Positions 44,413-56,531 of a DNA stretch of 64,000 nucleotides are shown piece after piece. The position numbers and the translations under genes were made by a program. How positions within the stretch are numbered: the stretch's first letter is position 1; the number at the start of each line of letters is the position of its first letter. The DNA comes from Rhipicephalus microplus (lineage: Eukaryota > Arthropoda > Arachnida > Ixodida > Ixodidae), in the NCBI RefSeq assembly GCF_043290135.1, contig NC_134710.1, positions 7,759,821 to 7,823,820 of the forward strand. Direction: 5' to 3'. Below the pieces are notes generated by a model. It saw only the letters and a list, made by a program, of their open reading frames with translations. It was not told where the DNA came from and made no database searches.

Positions 44413-45275
44413 CTACAAAGGCAGAGAGGCCAGGCCGATGAAAACGTTGCCTAAAGCGGATGTGTGTTTTAAGATATCCCGAGTGTCCTGCACATGGGTC
44501 ATCCTGAAAGGCTTTGAGAACTTTGTGACGTAAAGAACGTGGAATACCTGGAACCGAGAGATGCCCATCAGTGGTGTAAACGTAAAGCTGTCGGACATTG
44601 TTGCGTATTTAAAATTGCCATCGTTAACGTGATCTGGCATTAGGAGGAGACAACCTGCCACTTTGATGTTGGATGATGCGGTTGCAGTACGCATCATCAC
44701 GCTGGCGCGAGAGGAACTGAGTGTAGTTATACGAAGGTAGCGTGCCAGCAACCGCTAGTTGGGATAACGTAGCGGTTGACACACCATCGAGATCAAGTGA
44801 CAAATATTGACCAAACAGGCTTGACGGCGAGAGAGAGCGTCTGCATCTTGATTATTCTTGCCAGACTTATAAACGACATCAAAATTGTATTCTTGCAGAC
44901 AGAGTATCCAGCGAAACAGACAACCAGACAAATTCTTCAGTGAAGATAGCCAGCATAAGACGTGATAATCTGGTATTACTGTGAAGTGGCGTCCGTAAAT
45001 ATGTGGCTGAAATTTTTCAACCGCCCAAATGACAGCAAGACATTCTCGCTCTGTTAGGGAGTAATTCTGCTCGGCAGCCATGAGAGCCCCACTTACATAG
45101 GCAACTACTCTCTCTGGTGAAGCGTCATCCCGTTGTAAAAAAACTTCACCAATCCCATGGCCACTAGCATCGGTATGGAAACAGGTGGGTTGGTTCTCGC
45201 TGAAATGGGAGAGGACGGGTTGGGATGTTAGGGCGTGCTTGAGGACAGAGAAGGTACGCTGCGAGCATCTGTTTG
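44413..45275 (-). pseudogene. Gypsy E RNase H and linker
   Basis: HTDASGHGIGEVFLQRD (catalytic Asp kept), QNYSLTERECLAVIWAVEKF, DYHVLCWLSSLKNLSGCL and DVVYKSGKNNQDADALSR follow in order, as in gypsy RNase H and its C-terminal tail. The pre-integrase zinc finger is readable only in fragments between 44760 and 44413. Confidence 0.8.
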
Positions 45276-47800
45276 TGCGCTGTGACGCACTTATTTCCGC
45301 GACATATAATCATATTTTCATATGTGAATTGGACAGTAATCAGTAATGATTTTCATTAAGGTTTACTGAGCACATTACAGTATAACACAGTTTAACCTGT
45401 TTTCGATTGTTGAAGTGAGAAGCAATGTCATGCCTAAATTTAAACAACTGTGTCACAGTAGAATAGCCAGCATGAAAACCGTGCTAATGAGATCGTGAAA
45501 AAATATTGTGTGCATTTAGGTATCCTACCATGTACGTCTTAATGATACACTCTGAAGGTTTAGAGCTGGTAGAAAGTAAAATATTCACCCACATTTCAGT
45601 ATTATTTGCTCGTTTCGAATCTAAATACGGGCACGATATATTGGCTGATTCCCATAGCAGTGAAACTGCTGCAGAGATTATTGATTTTTCAAGTATTAGA
45701 GAAAAATATAAAACCTTCTGCGTACCACTTTAGAAACATAGTGGAAATACTGTCTGGGTCGGACCATTTTTAAACCTCAAGATTTAGTATAAGGTTATGC
45801 ACTCCAGAGGAACCTAATTCAAGATTAAAAATAGCGAGTAGTTTGCTGCACGCGGAAAATGGAGTGATGCCGTTATCGGTACAAAAACAGATTTAAAGTA
45901 ATAATTAACTACATTTGCTGCAGCTTCAGGACTCAAAGAGACTAACCACCCTCAAGACCCTAGATAGATTTTTTTTGTAAAAGTAGCGAAGATGTTGTTC
46001 AAAACGAAGTTTTTAGCCTTTTCATTTTACTTTTCAACGCAATAAATCAAGAAGCATTATCAATGGCGATTCTTACGTAAGCACTTTTTGCGACGAGACA
46101 AAGTACTTATATCTTATTGGTATCATGTGTGTGTTGGGTTCTAATATATTTTTGGGACACATACTTTTATAGGCATTCAAGCACAACGTCGCAAAAATTA
46201 AGAAGGAGCGTGTCTACACTGCAAAATTTGCTACAACATTCAAATTCCTCAAAAGGTGAGGCTAAATTCCAGTACTGGAGCGTTATCAACTTTCTATACG
46301 TTCAAAACAGTTTCCATCTCGGGTATTTGAGGGGAAAGACGCTAGGTTTGAGGCAACATAAAAAGTTTTATGATCAGAAAACCCTTCGTATATTTCTCAC
46401 TTTGCACCGTGCTTAGAAGCACGCAGCCCCATAACGAACTTGGGCTGCAGCTAACTCTTGTTCATCTGATCTCCCGAAACTGCAAAACGCTGGTATATGG
46501 AAATATGGCCGCTACCGGGAAAAGAGCAGTGTTTTTGCAGTGATACGATAGCGCCTAGACGGGTACACGAGCCGTTCGCTGATACCTCCCGAAATAACGC
46601 ACGCTAACACTTGCGACTGCGCCTTTATAATCAAAGTTAACACCTGCAGATCTTGCCACAGTGCCTACTGCCTGAGTATGTATTTATACTCCTTCGTCTA
46701 GCAAAATACAGTTATGTGATTCCTCTGCCATCGAGGAGCGATCGACGGTAGGCATCGCACGCGGAGTGATGTTATCGCATGCGCCCTCCGTGAGATAGAG
46801 ATGAGCCGCTTGTTTCATCTATGCTTCAGCAGCGTTTCTCTCAATGCTCACGAGATTTTATCCGTGGGAACAGCATAGTGGTTGAGTACGAACGTATCGA
46901 TTTCGGTTTTATGCGGAACATGACAGGGACGATGAAAGCCTGTGGAGAGTGTCCATATAAGTATTCTCGCCATAAAAAATGTACAAAAAACGTGTTGAAG
47001 CTGGCTGGCCTTTTTTATGAGGTGCTGTGTTGTCTTTACTGTAAAGAATTCGCCCGTTGGTGCGATGAAATATTCTGGAGCCTCTTCCTTTGGTTTTGAT
47101 ACACAATACACTTCACTACACTTATTTTACAAAACTTTTTACAGGCGGTATCTCCTCGACATGTCTTCATGGAGAACGTGGGCAATATTTGAGTACTAAT
47201 CCTATCAGGATTTTGAGCTCATGGGCTACACTTTGTTATTTCTATTTGCGCAATCAACAACTCATAAAATGAAGCGAAATCAAACGTATATCTGGCGTAA
47301 TAATCGTGCGAGACAGAATGGAGGGTTTGTGGCTGTGAATGCATAGATAGGTTGGGTATAAACAGTTTACAACTGATATTTCTCCTATATTAAAAATTAG
47401 AGAGTATGTGCCCTAATCATGTCACGTGAAACACCGTGCTGGCGCCACGGAGAACGTGAAAAGACTAAGAAACGCCGAGAAATTAACACGATCCATTGTG
47501 TATCTTCAGAAGCTTTTTTAGGGTGCTTATATATACAGGAAATGCAAATACGAACATAAGATAGCAGTCCAGACACCGCGAAAGCCACTCCGAAAAATCC
47601 TAAAGCAGCAGAAAAGAAGATAAGGTGATGTAATTATTGCCTAGATTCTTAGTTTGCATCAAGTCAGAAAAACGGGGGCGCGTCGCAACTAATGGTCGGT
47701 GGTTGCGGCGACAGCGTGGTCTCTCAAAAATTCATATGCGGTGAGAGCGGCGTGAGCAAAAGCAGGTGGCAGCGGCGCGGTGCAGCAACGCACAGCTCTC
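45276..47800. other. Long stretch without recognised genes
   Basis: The ORFs at 45506-45733, 46117-46416 and 46821-47099 are open but match nothing that I recognise. The last is Cys-rich (CGECPYKYSRHKKC) without a clear known fold. Confidence 0.4.
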
Positions 47801-47803
47801 TAA

Positions 47804-48539
47804 TGGCGCATTCACACTTGACAAGGGAAGAGAAACGAAAACGTCGGATCGGCCGCAAAGCCATGGTCACGTGTGTCGAAGATGTTCACATTCGTTCTGC
47901 CCGATTCCGCTGCCACTGCCGTCGATACCCTGACAATTAACTCAAATTATACCTGCTTTCTGAGCACTAAAGTTCGTACCGAATTTTAGTTATTCACGCA
48001 AGGTAGAGAAAAAAAAAAACATCTCACACCTTTTCAAACGTTGTTTCGGGAAATAAGTCAGCAGAACCGACTCGAGCGAACGCACCTGCTGCGGCGGCGG
48101 AACATTCAGCTGGCTGTATACAAACGCGCGACACGTTGGCACATGCTGACTCGCTGTCGCTGTACCGTCTACTTTCAGAGTTCTCGGTGATCGTAATCGA
48201 AGTCAGGCTCTCGATGAACGCGTCCTCGTTGAGGCCATCAAGCTTCGTCGTGCTGCACGGGTAGTTTGCGACTTGAGCCGATGCGAGCCACCGCCGATGC
48301 CTGTGCTGTCATGTTGAATCTGCGGCCAGCTGGTTAGGTCACGTGGTTTGATCTAGGGCAGCCAAGGCAGTGAAGCGGAAACCGGATCCGGTTTCGCGTG
48401 GCGAGGAAATCGATCTAGGAGTGATTCTTGCGTGCCGGCCACGCGGCGAGGTTTTCCGGCCGCTTGGGCGGCGAAACGAGCCTGTTTTCGGAGATTTTGA
48501 CCTGTTTCGTTCTCTTTGAGGCCAAGTGTGAACGCGCCT
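47804..48539. mobile_element. Harbinger-like MITE, 736 bp, TAA target duplication
   Basis: The left end TGGCGCATTCACACTTG and the right end, reversed, AGGCGCGTTCACACTTG match at 15 of 17, and weaker similarity (AAGAGAA...CGAAA) continues for about 40 bp. TAA flanks both ends (47801-47803 and 48540-48542). A 3-bp T-A-A duplication and a GGCGC-type end fit PIF/Harbinger elements. No transposase is present. Confidence 0.75.
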
Positions 48540-48542
48540 TAA

Positions 48543-48984
48543 GTCACTGTGGTAGCGGTCGTGTGACTCGCAATTAGCGCGTAAGTAAACGCACACTCAA
48601 AGCACTCTGTGGAGTGAAATGAACTCTCAAGCATATTCTCAAACCTTAATATTTACTTTGTACGTGCTCCTTAAATATTTTGGCGGAAGTGCAAACCTGA
48701 GGTTAGCTTTGAAACGTGCACAGCCATGTCACACGCTTTTGAATATATATAGGCAATCTTGAGAAAGTAGTTGCATGTGAAAAACAGTGGCGACTGGCTA
48801 TCCATTTTTTATTCTCCTATAGTTGGAATGGTGATGCCAGAATAAGCAGGATCTTTGTATTCGAGAAGGCACATGCAGCTGCAAAGTTGGCATTAAAGCA
48901 CAGTGCAAGCACGCAGCCACGGTGTGCATCTACATAAATGATGAAGTCAATTGATGCACCAATCAGCCCCACAGTTGGGGCAAA
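48543..48984. other. Spacer downstream of the THAP exon
   Basis: Nothing recognised. The long minus ORF entering here from the THAP start has no domain after about residue 40. Confidence 0.4.
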
Positions 48985-49101
48985 CTGATACAGCTTTACA
49001 CGTGGAAAGCGTCTCTTGGTTTTGTCTGCATTGTTGTGGCAGCCCACGACACAACAATATTTTGAACCTCGCCGACGCTTCCATGGGGTCGCCTCTGCCA
49101 T
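48985..49101 (-). CDS. THAP-domain N-terminal coding exon (partial gene)
   Basis: I choose the ATG complementary to 49099-49101 because it gives MAEATPWKRRRGSKYCCVVG, where the THAP fold starts near Tyr-Cys-Cys. CCVVGCHNNADKTK and VKLYQF are the first Cys pair and the conserved aromatic strand of a THAP zinc finger. The rest of the domain (W, second C-x2-H, AVPTIF) is not in the continued frame, so either an intron follows near 48985 or the copy is truncated. THAP proteins bind DNA and regulate transcription. Downstream exons are not found. Confidence 0.6.
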
Positions 49102-49630
49102 CGCGGAAATGTAACTACGCACAGCGAGCTGTTCTTTTTGGGCGCCAAGCTGTCGGCACGGTGCTGAAGTTCCCCGCGCCGTCTGCCGAAAGCATTCTGC
49201 GCGTGTAGCACGCGCTCCCGCTTCGGCTAAACACAGTGAATCGCCTGCACCCTCTGCAGCGCCTATCCTCAAGTTCTCTGAAGCTGGCCATCAGGGCCAG
49301 GCGAGGCATTGTCGTCGCTCCTGAAACTTGAGCTTCGGTTCCATACTGTCACAAAATAGGGAGTATGGGTGGGATTACACCTTCGCGCGACGCAGGCAAT
49401 TAGGTGCAAGTGCGGTTACCTCGCCGATGTGCAGCGCCCTCACCTTCCGTCGTGGCCAGTCAGTCAACTTTTGCTTTCACGCGCACTTTTTTGCTCGGAA
49501 GACGACTCGGCAGCCCGCGCGAAAGGGGGCAGATCAAGCGGCCGTGTCATGACCCCCTGAGTTACGTGTTGATAACACACCTCCAAGCCAGTTCATGTCG
49601 ATGAACACAGATGAATTCAAATTAGCTTCC

Positions 49631-49636
49631 TTTATT
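49631..49636 (-). terminator. Polyadenylation signal of the GPCR gene
   Basis: The minus strand reads AATAAA about 214 bp after the stop codon at 49850-49852, a plausible 3' UTR length. Confidence 0.5.
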
Positions 49637-49849
49637 TGTCACCAAATCACGAAGGCGAATGACAATCACACGGTTATATGCGTCTGTCTGTAAGTCAGAA
49701 TGAAGAAAAGCTGACATGCAGTAGCATACTCGTAACATGCCACTATACTAACATGCAACTTCCTGCTGAGTTAGACACTACATCATAATAAATTAACAAT
49801 TGCCACTGAAATAGGCCAACCCTGTCAATCCAATGTTCACAGTTCAGCC

Positions 49850-50071
49850 TCAGAGGACAGGTCGCTGAACCGCATGATTGCTAAAACTGCTCTGGAAACT
49901 TTGAGTGGTGCACTGGGGCGTTAGGCTACGCCGACGGAAACCCAGGAGACTGAAGAAAGCATCACGGAATTTCGAAGACATGGCATTGTAGAGGATGGGA
50001 TTCATTGCCGAGTTCAGGTACAGCATCACACGGCACAGGTACAGCAGACTGTAGAAAAGCTCCAGGCTCAC
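49850..50071 (-). CDS. Terminal exon of a class A neuropeptide GPCR (TRH-receptor/EFLamide-receptor-like)
   Basis: On the minus strand a CAG acceptor at 50074-50072 is followed by an open frame of 73 codons. It encodes the last transmembrane helix (residues about 5-28: FYSLLYLCRVMLYLNSAMN), the NPILY form of the NPxxY activation motif, the helix-8 segment NAMSSKFRDAFFSLLGFRRR, and a Ser/Thr-rich tail. The CR-x(3)-YLNSA-x-NP-x-x-YN-x-MS-x-KFR pattern is, from memory, closest to thyrotropin-releasing-hormone receptors, which arthropods use for EFLamide-type peptides. No stop or frameshift is seen. Earlier exons would lie at higher coordinates, and I do not find them in the window. Confidence 0.75.
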   Translation of the reverse strand: MSLELFYSLLYLCRVMLYLNSAMNPILYNAMSSKFRDAFFSLLGFRRRSLTPQCTTQSFQSSFSNHAVQRPVL

Positions 50072-50312
50072 CTGCGAACCGTAAGAGTGTTTTATCAGCC
50101 GGAGACAATTCAGGGATACATTGCGAGCTCCGCGGCAATATGGCCCGCTCAAAGAGAAAGGTGATTATTGTATGTGATTTTGTTGGCATAAAAAACTAAG
50201 TGTGACCAAAGAGCACCATGACACAGAGTATCGTGTTCCTCCCACTCACTATTGCATTATTATGACAGCATGTAACATGGCTGTAAATAGCCTGCATTAT
50301 TCACTATATAAA

Positions 50313-50430
<118 letters not shown>

Positions 50431-50431
50431 C

Positions 50432-50600
50432 ATATAAGGGAAGAAGTGTATACCTAAGGGCTCGTTTTTTCGTGTTTTAACAGAATATTATTGAGATCTA
50501 ACAGACAGTAATGCCAAGGAATGTACAGAGGAAGTTATTAGAACCAATGGAATGTAAATACGAAGAAAGAAAAGTGGATGAAAAAATAACCAGCCGTGAG
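50432..50600 (-). mobile_element. SINE family 2, headless copy
   Basis: The plus strand shows CTCGTTTTTTCGTGTTTTAA, then GAGATCTAACAGACAGTAAT and AAGAAAGAAAAGTGGATGAA. This is the reversed body of SINE 2 as at 39735-39840. It is flanked on both sides by AT arrays. Confidence 0.8.
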
Positions 50601-51001
<401 letters not shown>

Positions 51002-51285
51002 TGTAGGTGACGTACGAACATTCACTGATAGTAAAAGCAGAGGAGAAAGAAGCGAAATGAAAGAAACATGTCTTATGAGCCGGTGCCAAGTCTAGAATTA
51101 TCCGAATCAGTTGTTCTTTCCTATGGCGCCTCTTCTCTGGACTAGAGTCACGCATATGTTTACTACGCCCTAGAGAAATTTATGAGTCAGACTAAAAGAA
51201 CATTGACATAAATTCTTCATTCTTTTAAAGACTTCAATACTAATATTCCGTAATTCATTTTGTTGCATTAACTATTCTTAGTTAA

Positions 51286-51322
51286 ACGGGAAGTATTGTG
51301 AAGGATTCACAATACTTCCCGT
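51286..51322. repeat. Perfect 17-bp inverted repeat, 3-nt loop
   Basis: ACGGGAAGTATTGTGAA (51286-51302), loop GGA, then TTCACAATACTTCCCGT (51306-51322). It could form a tight hairpin or be a dimer-binding site. No gene is adjacent. Confidence 0.9.
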
Positions 51323-52079
51323 ATTTTACTGCATTTTACTTACACACTAGACATATTCGAACAGAACATTAAATTAAGAAAAGAAACTTCCGCATAAACT
51401 CTGAAAAAACTCACAAGGAATATCCTTGCGTCTCCGCGCTGACTCAATATCCGTTTCTAACGTCGCTTTTCTTTGACAAACGTTCCTAGGTGGGTCGTCA
51501 TGCAACCGCACAACGGTTACCTTTAAAACCAAAACATACAATGCCTAAGAAATAAACAAAACCTAAAATCAGTTACCTGAACGTTATCTAGTAGCTTAGA
51601 TACCCACAAAAGACATTGAAAACGCAAAACCAACTTAAACGGTCCCAACCAAACTTCAAAACAAAACTTATCCACTAGTGACCATCGTCAAAACTCACGG
51701 CGGTCCACTTCTTTTTGAGACGAATGCGCGTTGAGCGCGTGCTGTGGGCTTTTCATGGCGAAAGACGGCTGCAACATGGGCAAAAGCCATTCGCTTCGCC
51801 TCCGCACCCCACCAAGCTCCCCGCTGGCGACTTGTGTTCTTCCTCACGATCAGCTACTTTTAGAGAGCCAAGGACTTAGCATTCCGACGCCCCATCAAAC
51901 ATCATGTGCATAGAACGAAGAAATGCTGGCTGTCCCCTTTGTTCCGTTTACATTATCACCCAACGCGCTTTTTTTCTTTTTGTCCGGTGGTTCGGACGCA
52001 TGCAAACCAACTCCGGCGCCGACGACAAACGCCTAATTCTGTAAACTGCCCTCGCCTCATGATTCAGGTGCTCATGACT
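51323..52079. other. No genes recognised
   Basis: AT-rich. The ORFs at 51731-51913 and 51906-52130 show no motif. Confidence 0.4.
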
Positions 52080-53650
52080 CAGGAGCGTGTTCAAGTTTCT
52101 CCGTGCATTACCTTTTTACTTCTAACATAACATTACACTTATTAATCAACTTCTGTAACTCTGCCAATTCTGTTTTGTCTGTTGTATTTGAGGCTTTCAT
52201 TCTTTGACGCTGCTCATTGATGTTCTTTGTCTCCTGGGACAGCTTGCCATTGTCCTGTCCAGGCACCGTACCTCCAACTTCAAATGCAAACTACGTAGTG
52301 ATAATCGTCAGATTATCATTATTTGCGTCAAAACTAAGGCTGGTTTCCTCGATAAGAGCCGAGTACCTGTTTTGACGTGAGACTCTGAATTCGCGTACTT
52401 TCCCTCTCAGTGCTAGCTCATTGAATGACTTCTTGCGTATCAGTTTCTGTCGTTTCTCCTTTAAGTCTAGGCGAGCCCGACATCGTACCATTCTATGGTC
52501 ACTGCATCGTACCTTGCCAAGCACTTCCACATTCTGCACGATTCCTTATGTGCACTCAGTATAAAGCCGCGGGATATAATCCCGGCTGTGGCGGCTGCAT
52601 TTCCGAGGGAGGCGGAAATGTCGTAGGTCCGTGTGCTCAGATTTGGGAGCACGTTAAAGAACCTCAGGTGGTCCAAATTATCAGAGCCTTCTACTACGGC
52701 GTCTCTCACAATCATATGGTGGTTTTGAAAGGTTAACCCCCACAAATCAATCAAATCATCACTCAGTACACAAAGTCTATTTCGTCCTTCTTTCGAAGTT
52801 GGGGCTCATCTATGTCCACTTACGGTTCCCTCATTTTCGTTAGAAGGTATTCAAGATCCGTAAATAATTGCGTTCTGCGAATTCTACTAATAGCTCCCCT
52901 GTGGCATTTACAGTATCAACGCCATGATATGCTACTGCCTGGTCTCCAGCCTGCTTATTTCCTACCTTGGCATTGAAGTCGCCCATCAGTATAAATTAGT
53001 GTGTTTTTGCCTTGGTCATTGACGATTCCACGTCTTCATAGAAGCTCTCAACTGACTCATCATGTCTGTTTTTAGGCGCATAAGCGTGTACCACTTTTAC
53101 CTTGTACCGCTTATTGAGTTTAGTTACCATACCGACCACACCTTCATTAATGCTATAATATTCCCCTATGTTACGAGCTATGATTTTGTCGATTAGGAGC
53201 CCAACGCCCAGTCTCTTCTGTCAACCAAGCCACGATAGCAAAGGACGTGCCCATTCTTTAGCACAGCATAGGCCTCATTTGTTCTTCTGACGTTTCTGAG
53301 CCCTATTAAATCCCATTTAACACCCCCCAGCTCCTCAAATAGTAGAGCTAGACTAGCCTCACTGGATAACGTTCTAGCGTTATATGTTGTCAACTTCAGG
53401 TACCAATGGCGACCTGTTCAGACCCAGAGATTCTTAGGACCCTCTGCTGCGTTGTAGATCTGACCACCGCCGTGGTCAATTGCTTCGCAGCCGCTGAAAA
53501 TTGAGGGCCGTGAGGTAATTGAAGTCTGCATGTGCGAGGTAGTGGTAGCCACCCTAGTAGTGACCAGATACTGCACCAGAGTAGCCAATCCTACTCTAGT
53601 GATGGAGTGCGTCACCGGCGGTGGTCACCGGTGAGGCTCGCTAATTCCGT
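52080..53650 (-). mobile_element. RTE-like LINE, endonuclease part, split by a SINE
   Basis: On the minus strand an N-terminal linker (53650-53400) is followed by an apurinic-type endonuclease, with the last part displaced by a SINE. The RT is absent. The proteins are of the kind often annotated as craniofacial development protein 2-like. Confidence 0.8.
52080..53650 (-). pseudogene. RTE-like LINE endonuclease
   Basis: MTTYNARTLSSEASLALLFE with KWDLIGLRNVRRT (53393-53193) is the first catalytic block. KVVHAYAPKNRH, ILMGDFNAKVGN (catalytic D-x-N) and TVNATGELLVEFAERN follow, then WTWMSP. After the SINE, VEVLGKVRCSDHRMVRCRAR gives the terminal SDH motif, and DLKEKRQK a basic tail. The first block reads IGLRNVRRT where LSEVRR is usual, so the catalytic Glu may be lost. 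Stops near 53418 and 52989 confirm decay. Confidence 0.82.
52564..52759 (+). mobile_element. Ruka-like SINE inserted in the LINE, 11-bp target duplication
   Basis: CACTCAGTATA (52553-52563) and CACTCAGTACA (52760-52770) flank the SINE, one mismatch in 11. The SINE is 5'-truncated (starts AAGCCGCGGGATATAATCCC) and ends in (AATC)n. Confidence 0.88.
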
Positions 53651-54084
53651 GCGCGAGAGAAAAGGAAGGCCAACAATAAAGACAGGAAGCAAGGTTGTGT
53701 TGTTGCAAGCCAAATGCGTACTTGCAATATACACAGAAAACTTTGCAGAAGAAATTGACAAAACTGTTGACGAGCGCAATACCATAATTTAAAAACTCAC
53801 CTTGTCCAATCATAAAAAACACTGCAGAGAAGCAGCGGTCTTGAGAATATCGATTTTGCAACCGTAGAGACTAGGGTCTCATCACTTAGCGCGCCGCATC
53901 TCGCATTCACTGTCAACAAAGGCGAGATAACTCTTGCCTTGCGCCAGTGAAGGCAGTTTCAGGAGTGGCTATCTACACGTGCACTAAGCTAGTTGAGCTT
54001 CGAAATGAGACGCCAGTGAATAGCGCATCACTAAGTATTTAAACTACTGAAGGTACGCACGAAATCACCAAGCAAAAGTGAGCG
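53651..54084. other. Spacer between LINEs
   Basis: No motif recognised. It may include the decayed 5' region of LINE 2. Confidence 0.35.
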
Positions 54085-55549
54085 ATGCCATGCTGGCCCG
54101 GCAATGTTTATCGCCCTCCTTCTGGTTCAGCAGAAAGCTTTTTGAATTTCACTAAGAAACTATTGGACAGATCTTTATATTCTCGCCTGCAAACTATTTT
54201 AGTGGGTGATGTAAACATTATTGTGTCATTATATAACTGCTGCTTTGTACGCTTAAATAAAATTATCGAATTTTATGGCTGTATGAATGTAAATACCACA
54301 CAAACCAGAGTAACCGCTGCATCTGAAAAAATAGAGTTATGTACCACAAGCTTCCAACCTGTTGATGTTAAAGCAGGTGCGATTACTGCCTACATTAGTG
54401 ATGATTTTTCAATATTCTGCTTCTGACCTGGCAATCGTGTGGTCCCAATTAAGGATGAAGTACTCCTCAGGACTTACTCCAACCATAATATGGAACAATC
54501 TAAGAAGCTAATCACTGAAATGGACTGGAGCCCGATTATTGAAAAAACTGATGCAAATAAATCTCACAACAAATTCATAGAGTACTTGACCTCTATTTAT
54601 AACAAGTGCTTTCCTTTTAAGCACCGCAAAAAATAAAAAATAAAAGAATCCGAAAGCTATGGGTGACAGTAGAATTATACAACAAAATTGAATTAAAAAA
54701 CAACCTATTCCTAATGTTGTGATCCTCCGGAGATGCAAATAATCTACGTAATTATAAAACATTCCGCAATACTCTAAACAAATATATCAAAATAGCTATG
54801 ACAGAATACTATATGAATAAATTTGCTTTGTATCCAGCAGACGCACGCCTCTTGTGGGATACAATAAATAAGTTGATTAATAAAATAAAGAATCAAGAAG
54901 AATCAAGTATCAAAAACCGGGTACAAGTAAATCAGAAATTGCTGACACCTTTAACACACACTTCATTGCAGTTGTTCAGTGTATGGCGAACGACGCAAAA
55001 ACATATTGCGAGAACTATACTACAGTGACAGATTGTTCATTCAGTGTTTTCCTCGTTCCTATTGACCAACACGAGGTGGAAAAATTAATCATGTCATTAA
55101 AATATCAATGTGGTTGTGGCTCCAATGACATTAAGTCGAAGTCGTTAAATGATATGTCACATTATCGCTATTCCTCTAACACATATTTATAACCCAATGC
55201 TATCATCTGGCGTTTTCCTGATCAAATGAAACTTGCTAAAGTTACTGCAAACATAAAGAGGGTCCGCTTAATAATCTAAACAATTACAGACCTACATCAG
55301 TATTTTCTGTATTCTCGAAAATCGCTTAGTGCATAAAAAGTAACAGGTTTTTCTAACAGCGAAGAAAATAATCGCAAAAGAATAGTATGGTTTCCGCAAA
55401 AATATATTACTGAATCTGCTCAACTCCATATTAAAGAATACATTCTACAGAACATTGAAAACAAAATCTATACACTTCGAATATTTCTGGATTTCAGGAA
55501 AGCATTTGACACCATACAGCACAATCTGCTTTTACGTAAACCTCCGTGC
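54085..55549 (+). pseudogene. LINE 2 endonuclease and RT N-terminal part
   Basis: NVYRPPSGSAESFLNFTKKL and ILVGDVNIIV are the endonuclease Y-R-P-P and G-D-x-N motifs. Then AYISDDFSIFCF stands where SDH is expected. After 54439 the connecting region reads YNKCFPFKHRKK, LLWDTINKLINK and IDQHEVEKLIMSLKYQCGCG, followed by RT block NNYRPTSVFSVFSKI (with changes) and palm FLDFRKAFDTIQHNLLLR near 55485-55540, where the insertion begins. The endonuclease SDH is changed to SDD, so it is inactive. Confidence 0.8.
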
Positions 55550-55875
55550 TACACTCTTAGCCGAAAAGGACTAAAATGGGGTGGGCCATAGGTCCTTTAG
55601 GGGACTAAATCGGCTGCCAAAGATTTTGAACCATTTTTGGACTAACTGCAGGAGCAACTGGAAAGGTTCAACTGTTACCCTCTAGCACTTACTCCTATTA
55701 GCTTAAATGTTGGTCCAAGTAAAATGCTCCAGTGAAACTAACAGTTGAACCGTCTGGACGAACGGCAAAAAAATGACGACCCTGCACTTGGGGAGAATGT
55801 TCTATGAACATTCCAATTTAATAAGCACTGAGCAGCGCGGTATAATGGTCATGCAATACACACATATATATATAT

Positions 55876-56003
55876 ATGCACTATTATTTTCAAGTTAAAC
55901 ACTTTTATATATAATATATACATATGCACTATATACATATACATATGTATATATAATATATACATATGCACTATTATTTTCAAGTTAAACACTTTTATAT
56001 AGT
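55876..56003. repeat. AT-rich 90-bp partial tandem duplication
   Basis: GCACTATTATTTTCAAGTTA occurs near 55877 and again near 55967, with an ATATAC-rich spacer between. It lies in the interior of the DNA transposon. Confidence 0.75.
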
Positions 56004-56479
56004 TATATAACACAGTATTTTGACCTCCCTAGTAGTGCCAGCAGGAGACTTTTACTCGGCTTAAGAAAACAATCAACATTGACACCGTAATGCGAACTAT
56101 TACATGGGCACGATCCAATCGCCCAATGAAAGTCGCTGAATTTTCGTGTAAAACAAACGTCTTCAAAAATTCCTTTTTTCCCCGTACGTGCCATGAGTGG
56201 AATCTGTTACCTGCTAATGTTGTGCAATGTTCTGATGTCTCATCCTTTCTTCGTGCCCTGTTGAATTCGGCATGATTTAGTCTTCAATAGTAGTTGTTAT
56301 CCTACCGATTGCACTTGTACAGTTTTTTTTTCCGGTTCAAAGTGTACCCATAGAAGTGTATTGTTATGCTTGTATGTTATCCTGTTTTCTTCTTTTGTAT
56401 CGCCCACACCTGCTCAAAGCCTGGCACCCAGGCTAGCAGTAACCTGTAAATAAATAAATAAATGAATAAATAAATAAAC
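56004..56479 (+). mobile_element. 5'-truncated CR1-like LINE 3' end
   Basis: FTRLKKTINIDTVMRTITWA leads to NVFKNSFFPRTCHEWNLLPA, the conserved C-terminal FFPRT-x(3)-WN-x-LP block of CR1/Jockey-type ORF2 proteins. The stop falls near 56275 (LLNSA), then a short 3' UTR ending (TAAA)n at 56440-56479. Nested inside the DNA transposon. Confidence 0.85.
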
Positions 56480-56531
56480 ACCACAAACACTCACTGCCCG
56501 CGCTACACTACAAGGAACAGTATATTGGATA

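Larger units (their letters stand above)
43857..45275 (-). mobile_element. Ty3/gypsy pol fragment E (RNase H to integrase)
   Basis: On the minus strand it starts inside the RT-RNase H connection (TSQPVLSHFSENQPT near 45210) and ends in the integrase core. RT, gag and LTRs are missing. The left end joins a dispersed repeat, and the right end joins unassigned sequence. Confidence 0.85.
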
